From NCBI GenBank assembly GCA_045629285.1, contig JAZQQY010000038.1:1-64000 (forward strand): a stretch of DNA of 64,000 nt. The letters are read 5' to 3'. Shown here piece by piece: positions 42,173 to 51,000 of the stretch; the first letter of the stretch is position 1, and the number at the start of each line of letters is the position of its first letter. Below the pieces are notes generated by a model. It was not told the DNA's origin, ran no database searches, and worked only from the letters and a program-made list of their open reading frames with translations. This DNA is from UBA1723 sp045629285 (lineage in GTDB: Bacteria; Bacteroidota; Bacteroidia; Bacteroidales; Paludibacteraceae). The position numbers and the translations under genes were made by a program.

Positions 42173-44602
42173 TTATTCAAAGATTCCTTCGACGGCATTC
42201 TCCTCGACCTGCTGCTCACCAGTGTTCTGGTTCTTGCAGTTGTAAGACTCCTTAACGTTGAACTTACATTTTCTATCGTAGTGAAGTGAAGCATCGTCGA
42301 ATACCTTGTTCATGTAGACACCCCAGATAGGAAGCGCTGTAGATGAACCCTGTCCGTTACGCAAGTTGTCGAAGTGGATATCACGGTCCTCACCACCTAC
42401 CCATACACCTGTGATAAGGTCTGGTGTAAATGCCATGAACCAACCGTCGGAGTTGTTCTGAGTTGTACCTGTCTTACCGGCCATCTCTGTCTCCCAACCG
42501 ATTCTATATGCGTGCTTCGGATGACCAGGTTCCCAAGGAATTGTAAAGTTGAATGATGCTGCCGACGAACGGATTCTTAGTCCGGTACCACCGTCGATAA
42601 CGCCTCTCATCAGTGAGATCATCTTTTCTGACGTTTCGTCGCTGAAAATCTCCTTCATACGTGGACTGAATGTCGCCAATAGGTTGCCGTTGTTGTCAAA
42701 GATACTCTCAACGTAGACAGGCTCGATCTGAATACCGTGGTTGGCAAATGCAGTATAGGCTCCACACATCTCGGCGATTGTCAAGTCGCAAACACCAAGA
42801 CAAAGAGAATAAACTGGTTCGATCTCCTGGTTTTTGATTCCGAATGAGTGAAGAAGCTTCACGAAACCTTCTGGATGATATTGCATCATGATTCTTGCGG
42901 AAGTCCAGTTGTTGGAAGTTTGAAGACCACGCTTAAGTGTGATCATCTGACCGATCTCAGCCTTGCCCGACTCGCCGTAAGGAACGTTCTTTGGCTGCCA
43001 GATTGTGTAGTCTTCCTCTCTTGCTCCTGTCTGTACCTTTACAGATGGCTGAGTGTTGGCAACCTCATCACATGGGTTCATGCCGTTCTCCATTGCGTAA
43101 GCGTAAAGGAACGGCTTGATTGTCGAACCTACCTGACGACGACCGACTGTACACATATCATACTGGAAGTAGCGGAAGTCAGGTCCACCCACGTAAGCCT
43201 TAACATGACCGTTCTTAGGGTCGATACTCATCATACCGCTTCTAAGGAAGTGCTTATTGTAGATGATTGAGTCAAGAGGAGTAAGGACAGTATCCTTTGA
43301 TCCCTTCTCCCAATCGAACACAGACATCGGAACCTTTGTGTTGAATGCTGTCTTGATCTGTGCATCTGAAGCACCTGCAGCCTTCATGCGCTGGTATCTG
43401 TCAGTTAGACGCATTGCCTTCTGAAGCATTGAGTCTCTCTGTGCCTTTGTTGTCTTTGTTGAGTAAGGAGCAGTCTTACGACCATTCTTCTCTTTGAAGA
43501 ACAACTGCTGGATATATCCACCCAAAGTCTCTCTGATTGACTCCTCTGCATACTTCTGCATACGTGAGTCGACAGTAGTGTGGATCTTCAAACCGTCAGT
43601 GTAAAGGTTGTATGGAGTTCCGTCAGGCTTTGTGTTTTTGTTGCACCATCCGTAAAGAGGGTCTGTAGCCCAAGCCAACGAATCCTCGTAGTATTTCTGA
43701 CGAGCCCACTTCGGATATTTCTTTTTGTCCGGTTTATCCGCAGTCATCACCTTTCTTAGATGCTCACGGAAGTATGGAGCAAGACCTTCTTTGTGGTCTA
43801 CTTTGTTGAAATGCAATGTGATAGGCAACTGAGACAATGAATCTCTCTCAGAAGCGGAAATGTAACCTGCTTTCTCCATCTGTCCGAAAACGACGTTACG
43901 ACGGCCAAGACACATGTCGTAGCGACTTTCACGGTGAGGGTTGTAAAGTGCAGGGTTCTTGAGCATGCCGACAAGCAATGCTGCCTCCTCCAACTTAAGT
44001 TTGTCAGGAGTCGTAGAGAAGTATACTTGAGCAGCCGAGCAGATACCTACTGCGTTGTTAAGGAAGTCGAACTTGTTTAGATACATAGTCATGATTTCTT
44101 CCTTAGTGTAGTATTTCTCAAGCTTTGTGGCGATCACCCACTCGGTAGGCTTCTGCATAGCACGTTCGATCTTGTCCTTTGCCACCTCTGTGTAAAGCAA
44201 CTTGGCAAGCTGCTGAGTGATTGTCGAACCTCCTCCTGAGTTCTTCTGCTGAAGGATCACAGACTTGAAAATTGCACGGAACAATGATCTGAAGTCGATA
44301 CCTGAGTGCTCATTGAAGCGGATATCCTCAGTTGCGATCAAAGCGTTTACAAGGTTAGGAGAGATGTCCTCGTATGCAGTGTAGACACGGTTTTCGCTTG
44401 ACTGGAAATAACGGCCTAGCACAACACCGTCGCTAGAGAAAATCTCAGTTGCAAACTTATTCTTTGGACTCTGTAATTCTTCTACTGGGGGAAGGTGTCC
44501 GAACGAACCGTTCTTGATACCTACAAACATTGCGATGATAGCTCCTACAACTATCAAAAAGATTGCCCAGAAGGCTATGGATATTTTACCGCTTATACTC
44601 AT
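42173..44602 (-). CDS. mrcA: Class A penicillin-binding protein 1A
   Basis: This bifunctional enzyme polymerises and cross-links peptidoglycan. The 809 residues comprise an N-terminal membrane helix (8-28) and a GT51 domain with TEDIRFNEHSG (Glu92), GGSTITQQLAK (124-134) and KPTEW (Glu154). The transpeptidase domain has the acyl-enzyme motif STIK (493-496), SNN (563-565) and KTGT (710-713). The C-terminal tail is Asn/Glu-rich. All catalytic motifs are intact, unlike in the short paralogue encoded just downstream on the same strand. Confidence 0.95.
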   Translation of the reverse strand: MSISGKISIAFWAIFLIVVGAIIAMFVGIKNGSFGHLPPVEELQSPKNKFATEIFSSDGVVLGRYFQSSENRVYTAYEDISPNLVNALIATEDIRFNEHSGIDFRSLFRAIFKSVILQQKNSGGGSTITQQLAKLLYTEVAKDKIERAMQKPTEWVIATKLEKYYTKEEIMTMYLNKFDFLNNAVGICSAAQVYFSTTPDKLKLEEAALLVGMLKNPALYNPHRESRYDMCLGRRNVVFGQMEKAGYISASERDSLSQLPITLHFNKVDHKEGLAPYFREHLRKVMTADKPDKKKYPKWARQKYYEDSLAWATDPLYGWCNKNTKPDGTPYNLYTDGLKIHTTVDSRMQKYAEESIRETLGGYIQQLFFKEKNGRKTAPYSTKTTKAQRDSMLQKAMRLTDRYQRMKAAGASDAQIKTAFNTKVPMSVFDWEKGSKDTVLTPLDSIIYNKHFLRSGMMSIDPKNGHVKAYVGGPDFRYFQYDMCTVGRRQVGSTIKPFLYAYAMENGMNPCDEVANTQPSVKVQTGAREEDYTIWQPKNVPYGESGKAEIGQMITLKRGLQTSNNWTSARIMMQYHPEGFVKLLHSFGIKNQEIEPVYSLCLGVCDLTIAEMCGAYTAFANHGIQIEPVYVESIFDNNGNLLATFSPRMKEIFSDETSEKMISLMRGVIDGGTGLRIRSSAASFNFTIPWEPGHPKHAYRIGWETEMAGKTGTTQNNSDGWFMAFTPDLITGVWVGGEDRDIHFDNLRNGQGSSTALPIWGVYMNKVFDDASLHYDRKCKFNVKESYNCKNQNTGEQQVEENAVEGIFE

Positions 44603-44638
44603 TTTTTTAAAATCTCTGTGAAAAAAGCCTTTGTATCA

Positions 44639-44646
44639 CAAAAATA
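44639..44646 (-). promoter_or_regulatory. -7 element for PBP1A
   Basis: On the minus strand this is TATTTTTG, an exact TAnnTTTG match, 37 bases before the ATG at 44602. Confidence 0.5.
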
Positions 44647-45019
44647 CTGTTTTTTCTCTTTTTATGAAGGTTTTTCTTGATTTTTCTGCAAAATGAGGAT
44701 TGTTAAGAGCTAATGTTAGATTTTGGGCAACTCGTATATTAATCGCATCAAATTGTATAAATTGCATCATTTGCCATAAAAATGATGCAGTTCTTTTTGG
44801 ATTGATACAATTGTCAGAGATGTATTTTGTATTTTTGTTCTTAAAATTTTGATGTAGATTATGCATACATACGACTATATTCCTTCTTTCCCTATTAACG
44901 TCTGAAATAGTATCTTTGATTACATCAATCCATGAATCAAAGGGGAGGCAAGAACTATATATTGAGGCAGAGTCTGATGTGCTTAACTCCTTGCTTGTAC
45001 TTGCGAAAATTGTTAATAA
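44647..45019. other. AT-rich stretch between lrgB and PBP1A
   Basis: One minus-strand frame stays open from about 45014 to 44636 (including KRTASFLWQMMQFIQFDAIN), but it lacks a convincing start, runs through the PBP1A promoter and shows no domain. On the plus strand TATCTTTG at 44912-44919 matches a -7 element, yet no gene follows it. I see nothing here that I can call with confidence. Confidence 0.4.
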
Positions 45020-45724
45020 CTACATTATCCAGCTCAAAATCGTTGGGGCGACAATGGCAGTCAGGATGCCGTTGAGCGATAGACCTAAACCTGCGTAGGC
45101 TCCGTAGCGTGTGCTGATCTCCATCACTCTTGATGTGCCGACGGCATGTGAGGCCGTACCCATGCTAAGGCTCTCTCCGATTGGTGTCTTGGCTCTTGAA
45201 AGTCCGAAAATGCTCAATCCGAACACTCCGCCAAAGATACCTGCGATCACCACGGCTGACACTGTGAGTGCTGGGATTCCCCCCATCATCTCCGACACTT
45301 GCATCGCGATTGGTGTTGTGACTGATTTTGGGGCAAGCGAAAGCACAACCTCATCTGTCGCTCCAAGCCATTTGGCTATGTAGACGACGCTGAAAAGCCC
45401 GACCAGACATCCCACCACCTGGGATACAAGTATAGGCACAATTTGCTTCTTGATGTTATCCAACTGTAGGTAGAGTGGTACTCCCATTGCCACAACACAT
45501 GGTGAAAGCCAGATATCAATGGCTGTTGAAGCCTCTTTGTATTTGCTGTAGTCTATTCCTGTGAATTTCAAGAAAATGATGATGACAGCAATGCTTACCA
45601 GAATAGGGTTGAGCAATAGAATATTGGTACGCTTCTGAAGGTGCTTCGACACTGCGTAGACGCCAAACGTCAAGGCGATTAGCACATATTTATTTTCTAG
45701 AATTTCCATTGCGTTTTCTGACAA
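45020..45724 (-). CDS. lrgB: LrgB/CidB-family membrane protein
   Basis: The 234-residue protein is almost entirely membrane-spanning (about 7-8 helices). It carries the LrgB family segments LSPCVVAMGVPLYLQ, LAPKSVTTPIAMQVSE, GIPALTVSAVVIAGIFGG and GTASHAVGTSR. LrgAB/CidAB proteins are linked to murein-hydrolase control and pyruvate or related small-molecule transport. It overlaps the end of lrgA and is probably coupled to it. ATG at 45709 (MEILENKY) is an alternative start with a shorter overlap. It is the last gene of the unit starting at 47896. Confidence 0.9.
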   Translation of the reverse strand: MSENAMEILENKYVLIALTFGVYAVSKHLQKRTNILLLNPILVSIAVIIIFLKFTGIDYSKYKEASTAIDIWLSPCVVAMGVPLYLQLDNIKKQIVPILVSQVVGCLVGLFSVVYIAKWLGATDEVVLSLAPKSVTTPIAMQVSEMMGGIPALTVSAVVIAGIFGGVFGLSIFGLSRAKTPIGESLSMGTASHAVGTSRVMEISTRYGAYAGLGLSLNGILTAIVAPTILSWIM

Positions 45725-46043
45725 GTTTATATGTCCAGACGGTTGTTACCATCACTAAAATTGTGCTGACTATAATTGACACAGTGATAGGAATCCACTG
45801 GTTTTTAATTAGTTCGTAGTATAGAATCAACGATACTCCGGGAGCAATGAAAAAGAAAGTAAGGTTGCCGGTAAGCACGTTGCTTGCCGACTTCACCCAC
45901 TGGAGTTTGATCACTCCAATCTTGAGCAAAAATGTAAGTGTTAGCATTCCGATGATCGACGACGGAATAGGAACTCCCGTCAGCCATACCACCAGTTCTC
46001 CGAATGCCAACATTGCAAAAATAATGAATAGTTGCAGTGCCAT
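45690..46043 (-). CDS. lrgA: LrgA/CidA-family holin-like protein
   Basis: The 117-residue protein has four predicted membrane helices and the family signature GELVVWLTGVPIPSSIIGML with VLTGNLTFFFIAPGVSL, ending in a basic tail (KLVRKRNGNSRK). LrgA is the small partner of LrgB and is holin-like. The two genes overlap, as in most members of the family. It starts 5 bases after the stop of the outer-membrane protein gene, indicating one transcript. Confidence 0.9.
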   Translation of the reverse strand: MALQLFIIFAMLAFGELVVWLTGVPIPSSIIGMLTLTFLLKIGVIKLQWVKSASNVLTGNLTFFFIAPGVSLILYYELIKNQWIPITVSIIVSTILVMVTTVWTYKLVRKRNGNSRK

Positions 46044-46048
46044 TTTAT

Positions 46049-46987
46049 TTAGAATTCTATTGAGTAGCTTGCTGCGTATTGTGGATTGAATGAATCTGAA
46101 TCAAATGCGTCGTCGTATATTCTAAATCCGAATCCGAAACGCATGATCTTGTTTTGTTTGCCTCTGTAGGACAATCCGAATCTAGGCTGGAATACCCATT
46201 TGCGATATTCGTCGTAAGATAAGTAAGGTCCTGCTGTCAACTCCACGAATGGAGCAACAGGTGTAGGTGCGGAAACTATGAAATCAACCATCGGTGAGAA
46301 TGCAAGCATCTCGATCGCTTCTACATCGATCAACAGACCGACATAGCCGATATGGTTGAATCTATAGCCCATGCCCCCGTTCAACACGAATCCCCAGCTG
46401 TCGAATCCCATTTTGTTTTCTCTATTGCCGTAGTCGCTCCATGCTATTGTCGCGCCGACGTTTCCACGCCAACCGTATGTCCCTGGTCCGTATTTGCTTT
46501 TTGCAATAGTCGTGTCGGCCATGTTGCGCTCTTTGATTGATGGCTTCTTCGGTTTTTCCTCTTTTTGTTCTGCTGCCTTTGGTGCATCTGCCTTTTTTGG
46601 TGCATCTGCATTCTTATCCTTTTCTTTCTTCTCTTCACGAGATCTCTTTTCACGCTTTGGCTTCTCCTCTTTCGCTTTGTCGTCAGCCTTTGCTTCGGTT
46701 TTCTTTGCGTCAGCCTTTTCTGTCTCTGCTTTTTTAGGAGATTGCTTCTTTGTTTCTGCGTCAGTCTTGGACTTTTCTGGTTTGCTGTCGCTCTCCATTG
46801 CTTTTGCCTTCTTCTCTGCCTCCATCTTTGCTCGCTCGGCGGCTTTGGCCTCTGCTTTTGCTCTTGCTGCAGCACGTGCTTTTTCTATCTGTGCCTTGCG
46901 TGCTTCCTGTAGTGAATCCGACGGGGCCTGAGCAAACCCAGTGAAAGAAATGAGTAACGAAGTTATGAATAATAGTAGTCTATACAT
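46049..46987 (-). CDS. Outer-membrane protein with Lys/Ala/Glu-rich periplasmic region
   Basis: From ATG at 46987 the protein has about 312 residues (ATG at 47008 adds seven). A signal peptide (MYRLLLFITSLLISFTGFAQ) is followed by ~130 residues dominated by Ala, Lys and Glu (KARAAARAKAEAKAAERAKM and similar), likely one long helix as in TolA. The last ~150 residues look like an 8-strand barrel (GWRGNVGATIAWSDYG, GFVLNGGMGYRF, RFGFGFRIYDD) ending SYSIEF with a terminal Phe. The charged helix could span the periplasm or bind peptidoglycan. Function unknown. Confidence 0.75.
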   Translation of the reverse strand: MYRLLLFITSLLISFTGFAQAPSDSLQEARKAQIEKARAAARAKAEAKAAERAKMEAEKKAKAMESDSKPEKSKTDAETKKQSPKKAETEKADAKKTEAKADDKAKEEKPKREKRSREEKKEKDKNADAPKKADAPKAAEQKEEKPKKPSIKERNMADTTIAKSKYGPGTYGWRGNVGATIAWSDYGNRENKMGFDSWGFVLNGGMGYRFNHIGYVGLLIDVEAIEMLAFSPMVDFIVSAPTPVAPFVELTAGPYLSYDEYRKWVFQPRFGLSYRGKQNKIMRFGFGFRIYDDAFDSDSFNPQYAASYSIEF

Positions 46988-47020
46988 AGATTGTCTTATT
47001 GCGTTCAAGCGTTCAAAATG

Positions 47021-47896
47021 TTAGTCTCTGAATCTGCGGCAAAGATCGCCGAACTCTTCAATTCTTCTGTCGCGTAGGAATGGCCATATTCTGCGCACAT
47101 TTTCGCTTCTCTCCATGTCGACATCGATGATTACGCTGTCTTCTTTGTCAGTAGGTCCTTCGTAGATAAGTTCGCCTTGCGGACCTGCGACAAAACTGCT
47201 GCCCCAGAACTGTATTCCGCCTGTCACACCTGAAGGGTCGGCTTCGTAGCCGACACGGTTGACAGTCACTACCGGAAGCCCGTTTGCTACTGCGTGTCCG
47301 CGCTGCACAGTCATCCATGCTCCACGCTGACGAGCCTTCTCTGCATCAGTGTCTGTGCTCTCCCAACCGATGGCAGTTGGGTAGATAAGCATGTCTGCTC
47401 CGGCTAGTGCCATCAGTCTTGCTCCTTCTGGATACCACTGGTCCCAGCAGACCATTAGACCAAGTTTGCCAAGTGATGTCTGGATCGGGTGAAATCCCAA
47501 ATCTCCAGGAGTGAAGTAGAACTTCTCGTAGTATGCAGGATCGTCAGGAATGTGCATCTTTCGATATTTGCCGGCGATTGTACCGTCTTTTTCAAGCACT
47601 ACAGCTGTGTTGTGGTAAAGTCCTGTCGCACGCTTCTCGAATAGAGAGATGACAAGCACTACGCCAAGACGTTTTGCAACTGCGGAAAAATGGTCGGTCG
47701 ACTTGCCTGGAATAGATTCTGCCAAATCAAAATTGTCAACGTCTTCAACCTGACAAAAGTAGAGCGAGTTGTGTAGCTCGGACAACACAATAAGTTCCGC
47801 TCCATTCTTTGCCAACTCCTCTATCTTGGAAGTTAGTTTAGCGATATTTGAATCTACGTTTGCCGTATGGCTCTCCTGAATAATTCCGACCTTCAT
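47021..47896 (-). CDS. aguB: N-carbamoylputrescine amidase (nitrilase superfamily)
   Basis: The enzyme converts N-carbamoylputrescine to putrescine, CO2 and ammonia, the last step of the agmatine route to polyamines. The 291-residue protein has the nitrilase triad: Glu40 (LSELHN), Lys113 (KYRKMHIPD) and Cys150 (MVCWDQWYPE). The wording RKMHIPDDPAYYEKFYF and GWESTDTDAEKARQRGAW is characteristic of AguB. Agmatine deiminase is not in the window. It heads an operon with an outer-membrane protein and lrgAB. Confidence 0.92.
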   Translation of the reverse strand: MKVGIIQESHTANVDSNIAKLTSKIEELAKNGAELIVLSELHNSLYFCQVEDVDNFDLAESIPGKSTDHFSAVAKRLGVVLVISLFEKRATGLYHNTAVVLEKDGTIAGKYRKMHIPDDPAYYEKFYFTPGDLGFHPIQTSLGKLGLMVCWDQWYPEGARLMALAGADMLIYPTAIGWESTDTDAEKARQRGAWMTVQRGHAVANGLPVVTVNRVGYEADPSGVTGGIQFWGSSFVAGPQGELIYEGPTDKEDSVIIDVDMERSENVRRIWPFLRDRRIEEFGDLCRRFRD

Positions 47897-47919
47897 AATG
47901 TTGTAGTGTATAATTTCTG

Positions 47920-47927
47920 CAAAGTTA
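47920..47927 (-). promoter_or_regulatory. -7 element for aguB operon
   Basis: On the minus strand this reads TAACTTTG, an exact TAnnTTTG match, 24 bases before the aguB ATG at 47896. Confidence 0.6.
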
Positions 47928-48002
47928 TGCTTTTTGGCGAATAAAGTGTCGTTTATTCGTCATTTTCAATCATCCTCACCTGAAACCTGAAACTTGAAAC
48001 TA

Positions 48003-51000
48003 TTACCTCAACAAAGTAAAGTGTCCGAAATAGACCTTATCGATGGCATCGATACTCAATTCGTACCAGTAGTCGGAGCTAGGCATTGCAATTCCGTTGT
48101 ATGTTCCGTCCCACTCATCGTCATTCGATGCTTTTAGTGTAGTTAACAGTTTGCCATGACGGTTGTAGATTCTCATCGTAGTGTTAGGATAGATCTTCAC
48201 TGCATCAGGAATCTTTAGTGTGGCGTTATCGCCGTCGCTATCTGGCTCTATAAAGTTTTGAATGACAAATTCAGGCTCTGTTATAACGAAGGTTGTGTCG
48301 GTTTTGCATCCGGCAATGTCTATGATGCTCAACGTGTGTTTGCCAAAACCTAAATTATATTTCACATTGTCTGTGACATCTTTGGCTGTAGATTTTCCGT
48401 CTACGATAAATTGATATTCTCCTGCCGACGACATGTTGATCTGTACGTCATCAAGGCCGATAGAGTCGACAGATGCCAATTTCGGTGTGGCTCCGACCAT
48501 CAATACGAACTCTTTTTCAAGAATGCACTTTCCACGGTAAGCGGTAACATAATATTTGTTTTCCACTCCGTTAGGCACAACTGTGATTATTGCGGAATTT
48601 GAGTGGTCGTGTTCCCAATCGTATCTTTCTGCTTCCAATGCACTGGCATCCAGCGTTGTGCTATCGCCTTCACACATGATTGTTCCGGCTTCGATATTTC
48701 CGTTCATTTGAGGATGGACATTTACATCGACAGTCTTTAGCTGTTGAGCGCAGTCGCCGTTGCGGATCACAACGTTATAGCTCTGTGAGGTATATGGCTT
48801 TAACGTTGCGGATGCCCCTTTGTTAGCGGTGACGATATCGTTTCCTGTTGACCATGAGTAAGATACCTTGTCGCTGTTTGGCGATATCTCAATGTCGACT
48901 TCTACTACATCACCCTGACAGATTGTGTCTGCCGATTGAGAAATGGCAATATTTAATGGTGGGTAGATGTCTGGGTCTCTATCAGAAACAAATCCGATGA
49001 ATGAACATCCGTCGCATAGTAGGGTATATGTGTATTCTCCTATATCGGAAGCGGATACGTTGCTGATCCTCAATGTTTTTGTGTCTTTGACGACTTCTTC
49101 TTCGTCTCTATACCATGTTACTTTGCATCCATCCACATTGCTTATTATAGCTGAAATCTCTCCTCCGTAGCAACTGCTCCATTTTGTAGTTTCCACAATA
49201 GGACTTGCTGTCATTACCGAGACGTTGAATGAGAATGATGTCTCGCAGTCGTTCGCGTAGATTACGGAATATGAGCCGTCTCCTGATATCGTGAATCTTG
49301 CTACGTTTCCGTCAAACGAATAAGTGCCTAGATCTGTGTTCCCCTTTCTTACGGTAAAGTCGGATGACGTGTGCTCTACTGTCGCTTCTACGACAATTTC
49401 GTTTCCGCAACTGTTGAATGTCACGTTGTCCAGTGAGGATGATGTTCGTGCCTTGTTGCCTTCTGTAAATTGGATTTTTCCTCCTACTTTACTTGTGCCG
49501 ACGGAAATGTCCCAAGTGCCGCTTGCCTGGCAAACTCCAGTATTAACTGTGCAGCTAAGAGTTAAGTCGCGGATTCCCATCGTTACGTCCACTGTCGAAG
49601 ATGCCGTATTTGATATAGCTTCAGGTGAATCGCAGCTCCATGTCGTGCGGTCGAAACTTGTGGTATTGCCGTCTCCCGACACTGTGACCTTTCCGTCTTT
49701 GCCCGGACATAGATGATCGTCTCCGCTTATCTTCATTCCGAGTGAATCCGCCACGACATTGACAGATGCCAGTTCACTCCAGCATTTGTCTCCATTCACT
49801 AATTCATATCTTTTTGCATAGAATGTGTGGGTGCCTTTCTTTTTGATTGGAGCGACTGTCGTCAACTCATTTTTATCAGCATCGTACCATTGTAAGTTTG
49901 AACTTGAGCTTAGTTGCGACAACTGAATTTCCTTCGTATCGTTAAGGCACAAAGATGCAGGAGTAGTCGACGGAATGGCCGGCTGACTTACGGTGATAGT
50001 CATAGGCACGATCGGACCGGACAGATTACGTGACAGTTCTGTTTGCCTGATATATATCGTTTGTATGCCAGTGGCTGACACGTTTAATGGATATGCGAAG
50101 TGAGTTTCGCCGGCAGATAGTGACATTGCACCGCTCATGTCGGCATTTTTACTGATACTCAAAGAGTAGTGCGAGGTGTTGTCTGACGCATCCACAGTTT
50201 TGATTATCGCGTCGAATCCGTCTGCTGCGCGTGGATCGTTGATGCAGAACTCCAGGTTGTCGGCAACAGGGGATGGACATTCGAACAGGTCTGCTTGGAA
50301 CGTCCAGTTTGCAGTTTCTGAGCACGCTCCGTCATTCACGACGGCTGTAAGAGTGACGGGAGTTCCTCCCATCTTGACGGTCACGTCTTTCTTGTCGGCA
50401 TCACCTATAATGGATCCCGCAACATTACTGCTCCATGCGATTGTCTGATTGCCGCTGCCTGTTATCGTAAGTTCGGATTTGCCGGTTTCGCCTGGCAACA
50501 AAACGTTGTCTCCTGAAATCGCCACATTAAGGGCGTCGACGTGTATTGTGGCAGTAGCGATTTCACTATGGCACTGAGTTCCGTTTACAATTTCCGATTT
50601 TTGCGCGCTGACTACGATGTCTCCGCGTTCCACTGTGCTGACACTTCCTGTTATGATGCTGTTGCTAGCGTCTCTCCAGATTATGCCGGCTTCATTGCTG
50701 ATTGACGACAGCTCTACGCTTTGTGTAGAGTTTGCACATACGGATTTGTTTGTCAATGCAGGTGCAACAGGTTGCTTTACAACAACTTTGAATGGAACGA
50801 CTACGCTGTATTGATCGTCTGTTATCTGTTGCTGGCGTACGTAGTATGTTGTTGTGCCAGCTTTGGTTACATCGAATGCAAAATTAAAATGGGTCTCTCC
50901 TGCAGAAAGAGTGACGGCATCGCTCATATCAGCGTTTTTGCTGAATTGTAGGGCATAGTTTGCCACGCTTTCTCCTGCCTCGCCAGCCAGACCGAGTTCT

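Noticed and set aside
44636..44866. Minus-strand frame between lrgB and PBP1A
   Set aside because: It overlaps the PBP1A promoter, has no convincing start, and the wider open frame has no recognisable domain.
46494..46931. 145-codon plus-strand frame opposite the Lys/Ala-rich protein
   Set aside because: Its Phe/Ser/Ala repeats are the complement of AAG/GCN codons in the real gene; there is no signal peptide logic or domain.
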